From contig OU015675.1 of assembly GCA_907165275.2 (NCBI GenBank), forward strand, positions 2,559,501-2,623,500: a stretch of DNA of 64,000 nucleotides, given 5' to 3'. The notes below the pieces were generated by a model. The model saw only the letters and a program-made list of their open reading frames with translations. It was not told where the DNA came from and did not search any database. Each line of letters starts with the position of its first letter. Position 1 is the first letter of the stretch. The DNA comes from Zygaena filipendulae (lineage: Eukaryota; Arthropoda; Insecta; Lepidoptera; Zygaenidae). Below, piece after piece: positions 21,599 to 32,849 of this stretch. A program made the translations under genes and the position numbers.

Positions 21599-24500
21599 AT
21601 GGACAAGAAAAATGCTATAAGAAGAGGCAAAAGGCCGTCTAAGGTTCACGAAGAAAATTATTGGGATTGTAGCGTTTGTACATACAGAAACAATGCTGAA
21701 GCTTTCAAATGTTCAATGTGCGACGTTAGAAAAGGTATTCAATATTATCTTAATGATCAAAATACATAATTCTTGGAATATATTAGGTTACTTTTGTTGT
21801 AAGAATCCCTAAGGGGCCACGTAACTTTGCTACTTCTTGGTACTTTACTGGCCGTGTATTGTTACAAAATATGTGCATGTTTTATACGTTTTAACATACA
21901 GAATATATTAGTAAAAATATTTGGTTTATACCTAGTTAGCTTTCAAGAATACAGTACCTACCTATATTCAGTATTGATTTATCTGAATTTTTGCTAAGAA
22001 CATATATTTTTTTTCGTTTATTTATCCTATATAAGAAAATCTAAGAGTACAGGGCCCATACTGCCAATTCTGATGATTTTGCTAAGAACGATAATAATAT
22101 ATTTGTTTATTTATCCTATATATAGGAAAGGCTAAGAGAACATGGCCCATACTGCCAATTCTGATGTATTAGCATTTAGCACCAATGATATTTAGTATTT
22201 ACATAACATTGCTAAACACAGTATTACAATACCACAGATTATATAGGAAAAAAAAAAGTTTAGTAATAATTAAAACAAATGAGAGAAGCTACATTAAAAG
22301 AAATAACAAAATGGATAATATTATTCAAATCTTTACACAGTGAATTAATACATATTTAATTTAGGTAGGTACAAACAACCAGAATCTATGTAATTGAGTC
22401 TGAATTAAAAGTTTTCTATAGAGGTCACTTTTAGTGCAATCACCTCAATCCGTTACTCTATTAATTTTCAAACTTAATGAAATTTCATTAATTGGAAAAA
22501 AGTATAACTAGCAAGTACCTATTATAGGTATAACTTTATTTATAATCAAAAGTGATCGTTCAAATACATATCAGTAAGGCATAATATTATGAACGTAGAC
22601 TTTCAAAAGTTAAAAATATAAAATGTGCAGTGTTGACAGTACTTATCTACATTAATACCTAGTTACATAATTGTAACTAGGTAGTATCACTACATAGTAT
22701 AAAACAAAATCGCTTCCCACTGTCTGTCTGTCCCTATATATGCTTAGATCTTTAAAACTACACAATAGATTTTGATGCAGTTTTTTTTAATAGATAGTGT
22801 GATTCAAGAGGTAGGTTTATATGTATAGTTTATTATGGAACTGCGAAATTAACGAGGGTGAAACCGCAGGGGACAGATAGTATAATAATATTAGTATAGG
22901 TTGGATAAAATATACTATAACATGACTAGGCTGAAATAGCATCTGATACTTGATAGCCTGACCTAAATGAATCTTCCGATATTTATAATTTTTTTTTTGG
23001 CGGGAGCCGGAAGAATTGGTGCTATCATTTATTTTCTTGTGCGAAAGTGAATTTATTTGTTACGCTTTCACACCCTAACTGCTTGACCGATCATCATAAA
23101 ATTTAGCCTATACACGTTTTCAAGGAAGAGGATGACATAGACATAGAGTAGATTGACATAGAGTACTTTTCAACCCGGAATTCCGGCGCCTACTACTTAT
23201 GCAGTGCCACTACTGCCATGGTCAGCGCCTGTGTGCGAAACTCATAAAGCGTGTCTATGGTTTTGACTTTTGAAATAACAATTTTGATATCATTTGGAAA
23301 AACTGTCAAAAGTAATGACTAATGGGACTAAAATTTAATTAGTCCTCTCTTGTTTCCATTTGTGGTGTGTGTTAGAAACGAATCTAAATATAATGCCGGC
23401 CGTACACACTCGCCGAGACACCCCGAGACAGGGCGAGGGCAATTAGTGTGTACATGGTGCGCTCGTCTAATCTCGCCCTCCCTCCCACCCATCTCCTCGG
23501 TCGGTCCCGGTCGCTTGTCGGTTTTTGCGCCCGAATCAAATAGTCTCGTTGACTCTCGAAAGAAAAACTAACGAAACCATATACCTACACAGTCGTTTCC
23601 TTTAGTTGCGCGCTAATTGTATTTTATTTATTAAATTTAAATTTTGCAACTACTTAAATAATTCTATATGATGCTAATTACGATTAAACAAAATTATACG
23701 ATTAAACGCGTGACGTTTTGATCAATTAAATTAAAATAGCTCACAGCACAAAGACAAACTGCAGCAGCAATATCTACGTCCAGCGCGGTAGACTTCAGTA
23801 CAACTAACGGAACGTCTTTTCGGCCGAGATTCTCGACGAGAGGCTCTCGGCGAGTGTGTACAGCCGACACAATAATTATGCAACTTTTCTCTCGCGGCGG
23901 CACCCTCAGCACACAGGGACGAAACGATCTCATTTTCTTAGTAAATATATGGAAACAAATACCATTATAACTTTGGTTGATCAAAATAGGTTTTTATTTT
24001 TAAAGCGTAGGGTTTTTGAAATAAAGATAATAATAACAAATAATGTTTGTAACTATAAATAGTTCATTTTCTTGTCAACGTAGGTAGCTGTCTACATTTC
24101 TTCCGAAATGTCATGTCGAAGTATCAACAAAAATTCTGTTAGTTTCTATTAGTATCGATCGTAACAACTTTTTAATGTAGTAACAACCATTATGAGCCCA
24201 AGTAGTTTTGGTTTGCTCTCATTGCCCCAACTCAGCTTTCCGTCCTGTCTGTGAAGGGGTCATCCATGAAGTAGGTACCTACGTCACACTAATTTCGTGA
24301 TTTTTTTACCCCTTGGTCACAGTTGGTCACATTTATAAAACCCTCCCTAGTGTGACGTCACATATTTTGCACAAAATCTGGAAATTATAAAATTAATGCA
24401 GCAGTTCCGACAAAACAATTTAATCCTTAGTTCGACAACAAAACATTTTACACCTTATGTACATATAAATAGAGTTGGAAATATTTTTAAGCTTATTGGT

Positions 24501-27500
24501 AATAAATAGTTCAAAGGCAAGAAGAAACAAGCCAAAAATAAAGTATACTCATTATACTCTTATACATAGTCATATAATTATGTAGTTGCGAAATTCAGTT
24601 CACTTAACAGCTTCATCATAATTGCTAATACGAAAAGTGGCCTTCACCTTAGAAGTAGGTAGTTACCTACCTGAATTTGATATCTATTATTCACGTTTAC
24701 ATAAAAACTAAAGTTTTAAGGTCAAATTTGACGGAGACTTGTTAAAGTTCCAGTCAAGGTCATCGAAAGAATAGCAAACCAAGGTTTCTTAAAAAAAAAA
24801 AAATTAGTTACTTATAAGTAGGTATAAAAAAAGAAACCGTGGTTAGTCTTTTTTTAAACACTTGACCTCAGGGCCAAGGCGCAAGTCTTGGTACTTATTT
24901 GCTGTTTTATTGTTATGGGAAAGTAGGTACCCATACATATACCTACTGCACTTATAACAAAAAGCAATATGTAACTTGCAATTTTTGTCTGTCTGTCAGC
25001 ATATAGCAGCATATAATACTACATATACACGTGTTAATGAATTAACTGAAAACTAGAAAGTAGTTTGCTCAGAATCAACTAGCGAATCGGTCGCACTATG
25101 TGATAATATAGGTTATATTTTTTCATTTTTACTAGCCCATGTCTAAATTGTTTTTAATACAACTAGCTGTCCCGCGCGATTTCATCCGCGGTAATTTCGG
25201 AGTTCCCGCGGGAATTCCGGGATAAAAACTATCCTATCTTTTAAGTTGGACCATTTTATGAATGGTTACAAAATTTTATCAAAATCCGTTCAGTAGTTTC
25301 GGAGTCCATCGCGGATAAACAACGTGACACGTGATTTATATATACTACTAGCTGTCCCCCGCGATTTCATCCGCGGTAATTTCGGAGTTCCCGCGGAGGT
25401 TGCGGGAAAAAAGTACTCTATGTCCTTCAGTTCCCGAGGGAATTCCGGGATAAAAACTATCCTATCTTTTAAGTTGGACCATATTATAAACGGTTGCAAA
25501 ATTTTATCAAAATCCGTTCAGTAGTTTCGGAGTCCATCGCGGACAAACAACGTGACACGTGATTTATATATATTAGATTTGGCGCGTACGACGTGCGCCG
25601 CCCGCAGCAAAAAAATTTGAACCGGTAGGCTGGCGTAGCGCTTGGAATCTCGTAGATAGGTTACCTTCAAACTAATTTTGATCAAAAAAATGAACTTTTA
25701 AAGTATAAATTTTTTCGACAAAATATATGTTAATCATATTATTCTTAATTTTTTTAAATGGGGAGTACCAGGTTTCCAGTTAATTCATTAACACGTTGTT
25801 GAATGTTATAAGGCTACTTTTATTAGAGTTCCTGCGGAAATTCCGAAACTATGTACTTGTAGGCATAACTTCCCGCTGCGACGACGTCCATATATTATTT
25901 AAAGCGGCTGGCTCATAGTTTGACTCATGTGGGACCCTTAATTTACCTATTAAGGGAAAGGACCGGAATTTCCTTGTTCTAAACGTTATTTTCGTTTAAA
26001 ATACATAGATACTTCGCTGCAAGTTAGGTATTTCTACTAAAGAGCTACAATGGATCGCGCTTCGCTTCTGGGACGCATAGATAACGGTTTCCAAGCTCCC
26101 TTGAGCAACGTAATACCTACCTACATAATATCGCAACTAAGCTATTTCACACTGTATGCCTTTTTGCAGATTTGATGGTAGATATTCTGTACTCTGTAGG
26201 TACTAAGGATGTTACGGAGCTTCGACTGTGATTCCGATAAGTCGGAACTTCCGATTGATACACCTCCGGGTCCGACTTTGACTCCGACACTTTTAAATCG
26301 GAGGTTTATGAATGTCGTGCGGGGAACCCCCCTCTCCAAGTTTTTTCTGTCGTCGATTACTCTTTTATCTATACTATAATAAAAGAGTAGAATCCGCGAC
26401 TCTGTACATTGAATATTTCTACCTAAAATTGAGAGGGGTGATAAAAGAAGAGTTACCAAGCACAAAAAAAAATCAAAATTCTTTTCTGTTTGTCTGTTCG
26501 CGATACTCTACTAAACAGATTGTCATGCGGTTTTCACAGGTAGATTAAGCTTAGCCTGGAGCTACATATAGGCTTTGTTTCATTGAAATTGGATGTCGGG
26601 AAAAAAGTTGTTGTATAAAAACCTTTCGCGCGGGTGAAACCGCGGGGCAGAGCTAGTTATTTAATAACTAATGATTTACGGACGATGATTAACACATCTC
26701 TCTTCTGCCAGCACCTCCGACTCCGACAAACACAAATTAAAAACTCCGACTCCGGTTCCGATAAACTCCCCCCCTAACATCCTTAGTCTGTAGGTACGTG
26801 TAGCTTATCTACGTGACGAAATAAAAGTCAAATTTTGCAATGACCACTTAAATGACATTTTTTCACTGACAGTTATACTGTCAGCTCGCTGTCAACATAT
26901 CTCTATTCTTCTGAGCAACATATACATACACACACAACATACGTAGAATCCGGCGCGGCCGTCTAGACTTGTGGGAAAGTACTTGAATCAATTCATTTGG
27001 TGTCACCGGACTGATAATGAAAAAAATAGTGCCAAAAACTTATGTCGCAATTAACTTTTTTAGCTTATTTTTAACCGACTTCTCAAAAAAGAGGAGGTTC
27101 TCAATTGGCTACTTGACAAAAATTTTTTTTTTTGTCCGTCGTCTAGATTAGTAAAAAATATTGGACACGTATTTTTTCTTTTTTTACGTACTCAAAAAAT
27201 AACAGAGATACATTGAGTTGAAATTTCGCGTGACGTCACAATTCGGTGCGGTTTGTATGGCGCTTATAATGAATATTGACGTCACGACTCGAGCCCCCCA
27301 CCCTAAACTTAAATGCGCTTTATCTATGCTCATTTTCATTAAATTGAAAAAGCAAAAAATACATGTCTATTATTTTTTTATTTTCTAACTGACGGACTAA
27401 TTAGAATTTTGATTTTCATACCTTGGAGAATACCCAATTCGTCCAAATGTTGTTTTTACTCATATTATTTTGAGCCGTTTAAGTACTATACGTCTATTGG

Positions 27501-29631
27501 AAATAATATTTCTAATAATACGTTCAGAATAAACCCGCTGGTATTATATTTTCAGAAAATGGAGTTACTCTATATTATAATCTACGTGCCATACTATTTA
27601 TTCATTTAGAGTAGAATTTAGAGTCCCTCGGAGCGTATAGCTCGCCGATTACAGTAGACAGGCTTTAGAAAGCATTGTAAATGCTATAAATACTGCGGTT
27701 TCAGTTTTCTGTTTTGATCGGATACACATTTTATACGTATAATAAACCAAACAACGCAGTAAAAGCTTAGATTGCATATTAGGAAAAGTATTGTAATAAT
27801 AAAAATGACCCTGATTCCGTCCGGATGATAGTATAGTAGATGTAGTACACAATATTACGAAGGGATGAAAACCATAGAGGTACCAGTGACAAAAAACTGG
27901 AAACTGATTTTCTTTTTCCATTTCTTTATTGAAAAAATAAATATTGTGTAACAATTTTTTACCCAATCAATACATAGATAGATAGAACATCAAAGCCTCC
28001 AGAATTATTTGCAAGATTGTTTTTCTCCATTTTTTAAAGGTGTCCCTTGTACCACTATGGTTTAATTCTAACCCGTCATATTATGTGCTGACGACAATTT
28101 TATTGGTTCGCCTCGCTTAGGAATCCTCGTCTTTCGAATCATAAATCTATGGTACCTATAAATCTTCATTTGGAGGCACGGCAGTGCCCCCGCCAGGACG
28201 AGCCAAGCGAAGCGCAGGGGCACTACTTACCTTTTCTCTAAGCGCTAAATAGCTCTAAATTTCCTTCATTATACAACGTGTTAATGAATTAACTGAAAAC
28301 CTGATACACCCTATTTAAAAAAATAAACAATAATATGATTAAAACATATTTTATGTCAAAAAAAAATTATACTTTAAAAATTATTCAACATTAGTTTGGA
28401 GGTGACCTATCTACTTACGAAATTCCAAGCGCTACACCCGTACCTACCGGTTAGATTTTTTTTGCTGCGAGCGGCGTACGCGCCAAACATTGTACTATAA
28501 ATAATTTAGACATGGGCACATAAAAGTAAAAAAATACAACCTACCAACCAACCTACACGATGTATTCCCTTTAATTTCGAAGTTCCCGCGGTAATTCCGG
28601 TATTTTTATACCGGAACCCTATGTGCCATTATTTATTTATTTATTTATTTAAACTTTATGCACATCATGGTACAAAAGGCGGACTTAATGCCACAGTGGC
28701 ATTCTTTGCCAGTCAACCTTCAGGTAGTACAGAGAGCTCACTTGGCGGTGCATTTACGATATATATTTAGATAAAAACTTACATACATATAGATACTCAC
28801 ATACTCATTATCCCCTGAACCCTGTGTCCCATTCCAGACTATATCTATCTCTGTCCCAAATTCCATTTAATTTTATTCAGCCGTTTGCCACATTTCCATT
28901 TTAATATTAGTAGGTATCTAGATAAGTTAGGATTTTAAAAACTCACATGACATAATCCATTGCTCGCCAACAAGGCACGTCGACACGCAAGCCGCGCATC
29001 AACCCCGCGTTGGTGGCTGCGCAGGCGGCGGGCACGGCGCCTACCAGCTCGCAGAAACGACCGAGGTCTGCCAACTCGCTCAAGAAGAAACGACGACACC
29101 CGCCAAGACTCAACAACGTAGACAGGAGCTCGGCACAGACTAGAGAGGTACGTGCACTTCTTCCCGCGGTTTTAACCATTCATTTCATAGTTCCCGAGGG
29201 AATTCCGAGATAAAAGAAATTCTATCCTTCTCTGTGTCCCTAACAACGTGTATGCGAAATTTCGTGAAGATCGGTTGAGCTTTAAAGCGTGAAAGCGTAA
29301 CAAACATTCGCATTTAGGTTCCCAGTGGTTTTACTTTTATCCGCATTAATTTCGAAGTATCCGAGATAAAAAGTACCCTACGTCCTTCTCTGTACCTCTG
29401 ACAACGTGTACCTATGCAAAATTATATTCTTCTTTCTTATAATATTTTTTTTTAATATAGTTTGGGTGTTAGGCACACATTATCCCGGAGTATGCAGTGA
29501 TCAAAGCAAATTATTTCTCCAATCAGGTGACAGTGAGTGGAGTGACCGTTGTCATAACAGAATACAAACCCAAAAAGTCCGTGTCGAGCAGTTCTAGCGA
29601 CGTGGAATCCTCGAACGACACAAGGCCCTGA
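21599..29631 (+). CDS. RYBP: RYBP/YAF2-type Polycomb repressive complex 1 subunit, 3 exons
   Basis: RYBP/YAF2 proteins bind the RING1 RAWUL domain in non-canonical PRC1 and promote H2A monoubiquitination; they act in the nucleus (family knowledge). Exons: 21599-21734, 28975-29147, 29527-29631; phases 1 and 0; 414 bp, 137 residues, TGA at 29629. Exon 1 holds a RanBP2-type zinc finger, C-X2-C-X10-C-X2-C at residues 24, 27, 38 and 41, in the context [10 protein letters not shown]. Exon 2 gives the basic linker (TSTRKPRIN, then KKKRRHPP) and the [11 protein letters not shown] motif. Exon 3 gives the beta-hairpin [14 protein letters not shown] followed by a Ser-rich acidic tail, the RING1-binding region of the family. 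The protein is shorter than the vertebrate one. The start is ATG 21599; an in-frame GTG 12 nt upstream is not used. The exon 2 acceptor (ccaacaag/GC) has a weak pyrimidine tract, but homology and phase demand it. AATAAA at 29818 is a good poly(A) signal. Intron 1 (7.2 kb) is packed with transposons. Confidence 0.92.
21993..22170 (+). repeat. Two-unit tandem duplication in RYBP intron 1
   Basis: Units of about 88-90 bp (21993-22080 and 22081-22170), each GCTAAGAAC...GTTTATTTATCCTATATA...GGCCCATACTGCCAATTCTGATG, with about 10 differences. Confidence 0.75.
22687..22880 (+). mobile_element. Helitron-like element (RYBP intron 1)
   Basis: TCACTACATAGTATAAAAC start, ATGCTTAGATCTTTAAAACT core, GGTGAAACCGCAGGGGACAG and ATAG end. 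A sister copy is at 56179-56383. Confidence 0.7.
23397..23866. mobile_element. DNA-transposon remnant with GTACACACTCGCCGAGA ends
   Basis: 470 bp. CGGCCGTACACACTCGCCGAGA at left and its inverse (TCTCGGCGAGTGTGTACAGCCG) at right. GC-rich ends, AT-rich middle, no intact transposase. Target duplication not visible. In RYBP intron 1. Confidence 0.65.
25024..25800. mobile_element. CAACGTG-ended MITE, copy 2, carrying two Helitron-like insertions
   Basis: Halves 25024-25162 and 25578-25800 match copy 1. Between them two minus-strand Helitron-like elements sit head to tail. Lies in RYBP intron 1. Confidence 0.72.
25163..25577 (-). mobile_element. Two tandem Helitron-like elements inside a MITE
   Basis: Minus-strand copies 25163-25347 and 25348-25577. 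Each begins (plus strand) CTAGCTGTCC and the pair ends TTAGA before T, i.e. TC start on the minus strand. They share GTGACACGTGATTTATATAT and are nearly identical over most of their length. Confidence 0.78.
26202..26787. mobile_element. hAT-like MITE with 8-bp target duplication and nested Helitron
   Basis: Inverted ends ACTAAGGATGTTA and TAACATCCTTAGT. The direct duplication CTGTAGGT (26194-26201 and 26788-26795) is perfect; 8 bp is the hAT superfamily signature. The interior is rich in CTCCGACTCCGA-type repeats. A Helitron-like element (26368-26656) interrupts it; without it the MITE is about 297 bp. In RYBP intron 1. Confidence 0.82.
26368..26656 (+). mobile_element. Helitron-like element, TCTATACTATAATAAAAG type, copy 1
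   Basis: 289 bp between A and T: TC start, TACTATAATAAAAGAGTAG, GATTGTCATGCGGTTTTCAC, end GGGTGAAACCGCGGGGCAGAGCTAG split as hairpin plus CTAG. Relatives at 39894-40205 and 61733-62026. Confidence 0.8.
27105..27420 (+). mobile_element. CRE-containing MITE, copy 2 (RYBP intron 1)
   Basis: Same family, ends degraded; TGACGTCA at about 27232 and 27279. Follows a dispersed CGACTTCTCAAAAAAGAGG tail sequence. Confidence 0.7.
28271..28545. mobile_element. CAACGTG-ended MITE, copy 3 (truncated)
   Basis: Left end ATACAACGTGTTAATGAATT intact, right end lost near 28545, 430 bp before RYBP exon 2. Confidence 0.65.
28621..28735 (-). repeat. Dispersed non-LTR-like 3' end, copy 2
   Basis: (TTTA)n then GCACATCATGGTACAAAAGG and CTTTGCCAGTCAACCTTCAGG; lies about 240 bp before RYBP exon 2. 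Confidence 0.5.
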
Positions 29632-29817
29632 TCTCCTGGTACTATGGTATATTTTTCAGTTAAGATAACTATAATATATAGTCTTAAAGTTTCATCTAGG
29701 AATTTATGATTTAAGTCGCGAAGCCTGACCAATAGTCGATTAACGAAGAAACACAGTACTCGCTCTTCGCACTAGGAACTGACTAACTGAGTATACCTGG
29801 GATACTCAACTTGCAGC

Positions 29818-29823
29818 AATAAA
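29818..29823 (+). terminator. Poly(A) signal of the RYBP gene
   Basis: Canonical AATAAA 187 nt after the RYBP stop codon, in otherwise repeat-free sequence. It probably ends the 3' UTR near 29835-29850. Assignment is by position only. Confidence 0.55.
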
Positions 29824-30210
29824 GTCGAGATTTAATTATCCGTGCTCGATCTTATTTATTTGAACTGTGTTATTTTATCCTTCGATTTTTGATACAAAAT
29901 CGACGCGAGTGTCACAAGCAGTTTCCGTAGTATCTATCACTGAATCTAGCAGATTTTTCCTTGCCGTTTTCAGTAACACCATGAATACCATGATAGCATC
30001 GTCAGTGAACAGAGATTAAAGTTACAATATTTATAACAACACTATTTAGACATAGATAAAGAGACTGCGGCTAAAACCTGACTTTTCTATGGTTAGGTTA
30101 GGGGGCTGTGTTAATCAGCTTAGTGTATCTTGCAACTCGTTGAATATTTTCTGCTTACCTAGTCTTTTTTTTGTCGGTTGGATGGTTGATTAGTAATATC
30201 GTACAAAAAA
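29824..30210. other. RYBP 3' flank, no feature seen
   Basis: AT-rich, with no repeat ends or frames that I can support. Confidence 0.4.
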
Positions 30211-30460
30211 TAACCCTTTCATCGTCACGTTTTAGTAGCCTTAATAAGTTAAGGCTACAAACACATGACCAATACCTCCAGACCATACGCTTTAGGCATG
30301 ATTTCTCCTAGCGTTTGGAATGCTTAATATGTATCATTCTTATAAATATAAAAGTTGAGTGTAGTAGTTTTTTAGTAACGTAATACATATTACGTTTCTG
30401 GTCCCAGGAGCACGTTCTTCGTAGATCGTAATATTACGGGGATGGCGGTGAAAGAGTTAT
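30211..30460. mobile_element. MITE with ACCCTTTCA ends, copy 1
   Basis: Ends AACCCTTTCATCGTCACG and GGATGGCGGTGAAAGAGTT; core TTAATAAGTTAAGGC and GTAGATCGTAATATTACG. Copy 2 lies at 33654-34163. Confidence 0.68.
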
Positions 30461-31613
30461 TTAGGATTTGTATGTACTATATAGGTATTTCATCACATAG
30501 TATTTAGCCATAATATTACATACCCATGTTTGTATTATGGGCCAAAAATAATTGCAATATATATTATTCTCCTTACACATATCGCTACGAAGGATTCAAG
30601 CGCATTCTATGTAGCATCGGTTCAAAACTCGAAAACTGCACTTTTGAATTGCACATTCGAATTGTGAAAATAAAAAAAAAATGTGACCACATTAGAAATG
30701 ACTGCCAGTATTAATATAGTATAGGTAATCTACTTACCTAATTGTTTACATTTTGATCTCACACGAGCGCTTACAATGTGCAGTTCGACAGTCCTATTGA
30801 AAACTTAAATCAAAATTTCACCCATTATGATTTCGTTTTTAAATAAAGGGTGTAAGGTCGAAAAGGTTGAAATAAAACTTAGGAAGATAGTAGTAGTCCA
30901 AATTTATTCCTCATTTCTCGGGTTGGTTTCTGTTTCATACTTGATATAATAAAGTTTGTTATCAGCTTTTTTATGGAGAAACAGAAGTTTTTTTTTTTGT
31001 TGGTTCAATAGAAAATATTCCACAGAGTGCAGCGCTTATATTTTTTCATCGGAGTTCTTTGTCTAGGCTATATTGTAAGTATGTACATTGTACACATGAC
31101 TGGTATGTATTTGAATCGTTTTTTAAGTTGTGTAAAAAAATATGCTGCAAACTTAAAATAATTATGATATTTATATGGTTAATTGCGTTATTTATATACT
31201 TACCTAACCTATTAAAACGTAATTTGTTAGTAAATTATTATCATTGATTTTCGACTTCAATAGCAAAATAATATGTATTAATGAAACGGATTTTTGTATT
31301 ATTTATTTCTATGTTTAGTTCAAACCACAAATAAATAAAGTCCAGTAGTTTAACAAAAAGAAATTGGTCGAATCAATTTCAGTTTCAAAGAATTATAACT
31401 AATATTAATAAGTTCATAGCTTTGATTTGTGACAAGCCTTGAATGAAAATATATAGAAATATGATTGTTATAATTGAAATGAAAACGTTACGAAGCTATA
31501 CTATTAATGTAAATTACGCTAAACGAGTATAGTTATGTAAAACACTATTGCGTCGCTTTGTTCTTATCGAACTTGGCTGACGCACTACTGTGTGCGTATG
31601 TCGTCGCCATGTT
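30461..31613. other. Gene-free stretch
   Basis: Short random frames only, nothing recognised. Confidence 0.4.
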
Positions 31614-31979
31614 AAGGTCCGTTTATATCTACAGACATTGAGCGTGCCAGACACGTTCCGTGGCAGACAATATAATATTCTCCTATAACTACAGTGTGTA
31701 TATTAATGTAGGTATTGATATCTATCGTAACACGGCCGCGCAGTCGCCGACAGACACAGGCCTGCAGTATTCGTGGAAAGAATATTTTGTCTCGCGCTTC
31801 ATATCTGTACGTGTCTATGGCTACATGCCGAGCAGGGTGAATAGAGCATCGCGTCGGAACCGTGCAGACGTCTTTTGTAAATAAACGGTGTCTGTTGGTT
31901 TCAGCCCACATTTCTGCCCTGGCACGTGTCTGGCACGCAATGTCTGTGCCCTGTGGTCTGTGGATATAAACGGACCCTT
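31614..31979. mobile_element. MITE with AAGG(G)TCCGTTTATATC ends
   Basis: 366 bp. Left AAGGTCCGTTTATATCTACAGAC, right inverse AAGGGTCCGTTTATATCCACAGAC. GTGCCAGACACG occurs in both subterminal regions, inverted. A TTAA overlaps the left edge (31612-31615) but no matching duplication is seen at the right. Confidence 0.68.
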
Positions 31980-32053
31980 CTAATTAACCTGTTTACTTAC
32001 AACCGGCATTTTGTACTATACCGAGAACGAAAAATCGTGAGTCGAAGATCTGT

Positions 32054-32388
32054 AATGGGGATGTGAACTACTTTTGAAAAAAAAAACAAAATTCTAATTA
32101 GTCCGTCAGTTAGAAAATAAAAAAACAAAAGACACGTATTTTTTGCTTTTTTAAATAAATTAAAATATATAGAGATGAATCGCATTAAAGTTTAGGGTGA
32201 GGGGGTCGTGACGTCACTAACCGCTAAAACCGCCATACAAACTGTCAGAATAGTGACGTCACCCGAAATTTCAACTCAATATATCGCCGTTATTATTTGA
32301 TTACGTAAAAAAAGAAAAAATACGTGTCCAATATTTTTTAATAATCTACAGAACGGACTAAAAAATAAAAATTAGCAAAATGCCCATT
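32054..32388 (-). mobile_element. CRE-containing MITE, copy 3
   Basis: About 335 bp, ends AATGGGGATGTGAACTA and TGCCCATT, two TGACGTCA palindromes (about 32208 and 32254). Confidence 0.8.
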
Positions 32389-32413
32389 ACTAGGTAATTA
32401 CCTATTTGACTTT

Positions 32414-32469
32414 CGGCCGCACCACTCAGATTCGTTTAAATGATAAACAAACGACTCTGAGTGCGGCCG
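32414..32469. mobile_element. 56-bp deletion derivative of the palindromic MITE
   Basis: Only the tips remain: CGGCCGCACCACTCAG and CTGAGTGCGGCCG, flanked by TTT on both sides. The sequence to its right (GACTCTRTTGTGGTCACA) also occurs near 6009, so it sits beside or within another repeat. Confidence 0.6.
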
Positions 32470-32513
32470 TTTGACTCTATTGTGGTCACAGTTCAAATCT
32501 AATCTAACCGAGA

Positions 32514-32600
32514 GCACCGCACCGGTGGTGTAGAGGCAGGTGAACCGGAGTGATACGCCAAGTGTCGCGGGTTTGATACCCGCAGTTGAGTAAATCTTAA
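32514..32600 (+). mobile_element. tRNA-like SINE head of a second type
   Basis: GGTGGTGTAGAGGCAGG (box A-like) and GCGGGTTTGATACCCGC (box B-like) 45 nt apart. It continues into AT-rich sequence with an (AGAAT)n tail. It does not fold as a tRNA with acceptor stem. Confidence 0.5.
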
Positions 32601-32604
32601 ATAT

Positions 32605-32757
32605 AAGGAATATAGAATAGAATAGAATACCTACATTTTATTGTACACCAAAATATTGTTACGGTGTGTTAACAAAAACAAAAACTTATAAATAAAGGCA
32701 TACAAAAGGCGGTCTTATCGCTTTACTAGCGATCTCTTCCAGTCAACCTTCGGGTGG
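32605..32757 (-). repeat. Dispersed non-LTR-like 3' end, copy 3
   Basis: ATAGAATAGAATAGAATACC then GGCGGTCTTATCGCTTTACTAGCG and CAGTCAACCTTCGGG; related to the copies at 20277 and 28621. Confidence 0.5.
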
Positions 32758-32849
32758 GGGGTTAGGACAAAAACAAAACAATTATAATAATATGTTGATT
32801 TCATATTAGGTAATAAGTACGTCAAAGTGATAATCTACCAGCAATAATA

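Noticed and set aside
23694..23984. 96-codon minus-strand frame that might be the start of a transposase
   Set aside because: Crosses the transposon end at 23866 and shows no catalytic motif; too weak to call.
26142..26465. 107-codon minus-strand frame
   Set aside because: Spans the hAT-like MITE and Helitron boundary; composite of two transposons.
28943..29179. 78-codon minus-strand frame
   Set aside because: Antisense shadow of RYBP exon 2.
31612..31911. 99-codon minus-strand frame
   Set aside because: Entirely inside the AAGG(G)TCCG MITE and built from its inverted ends.
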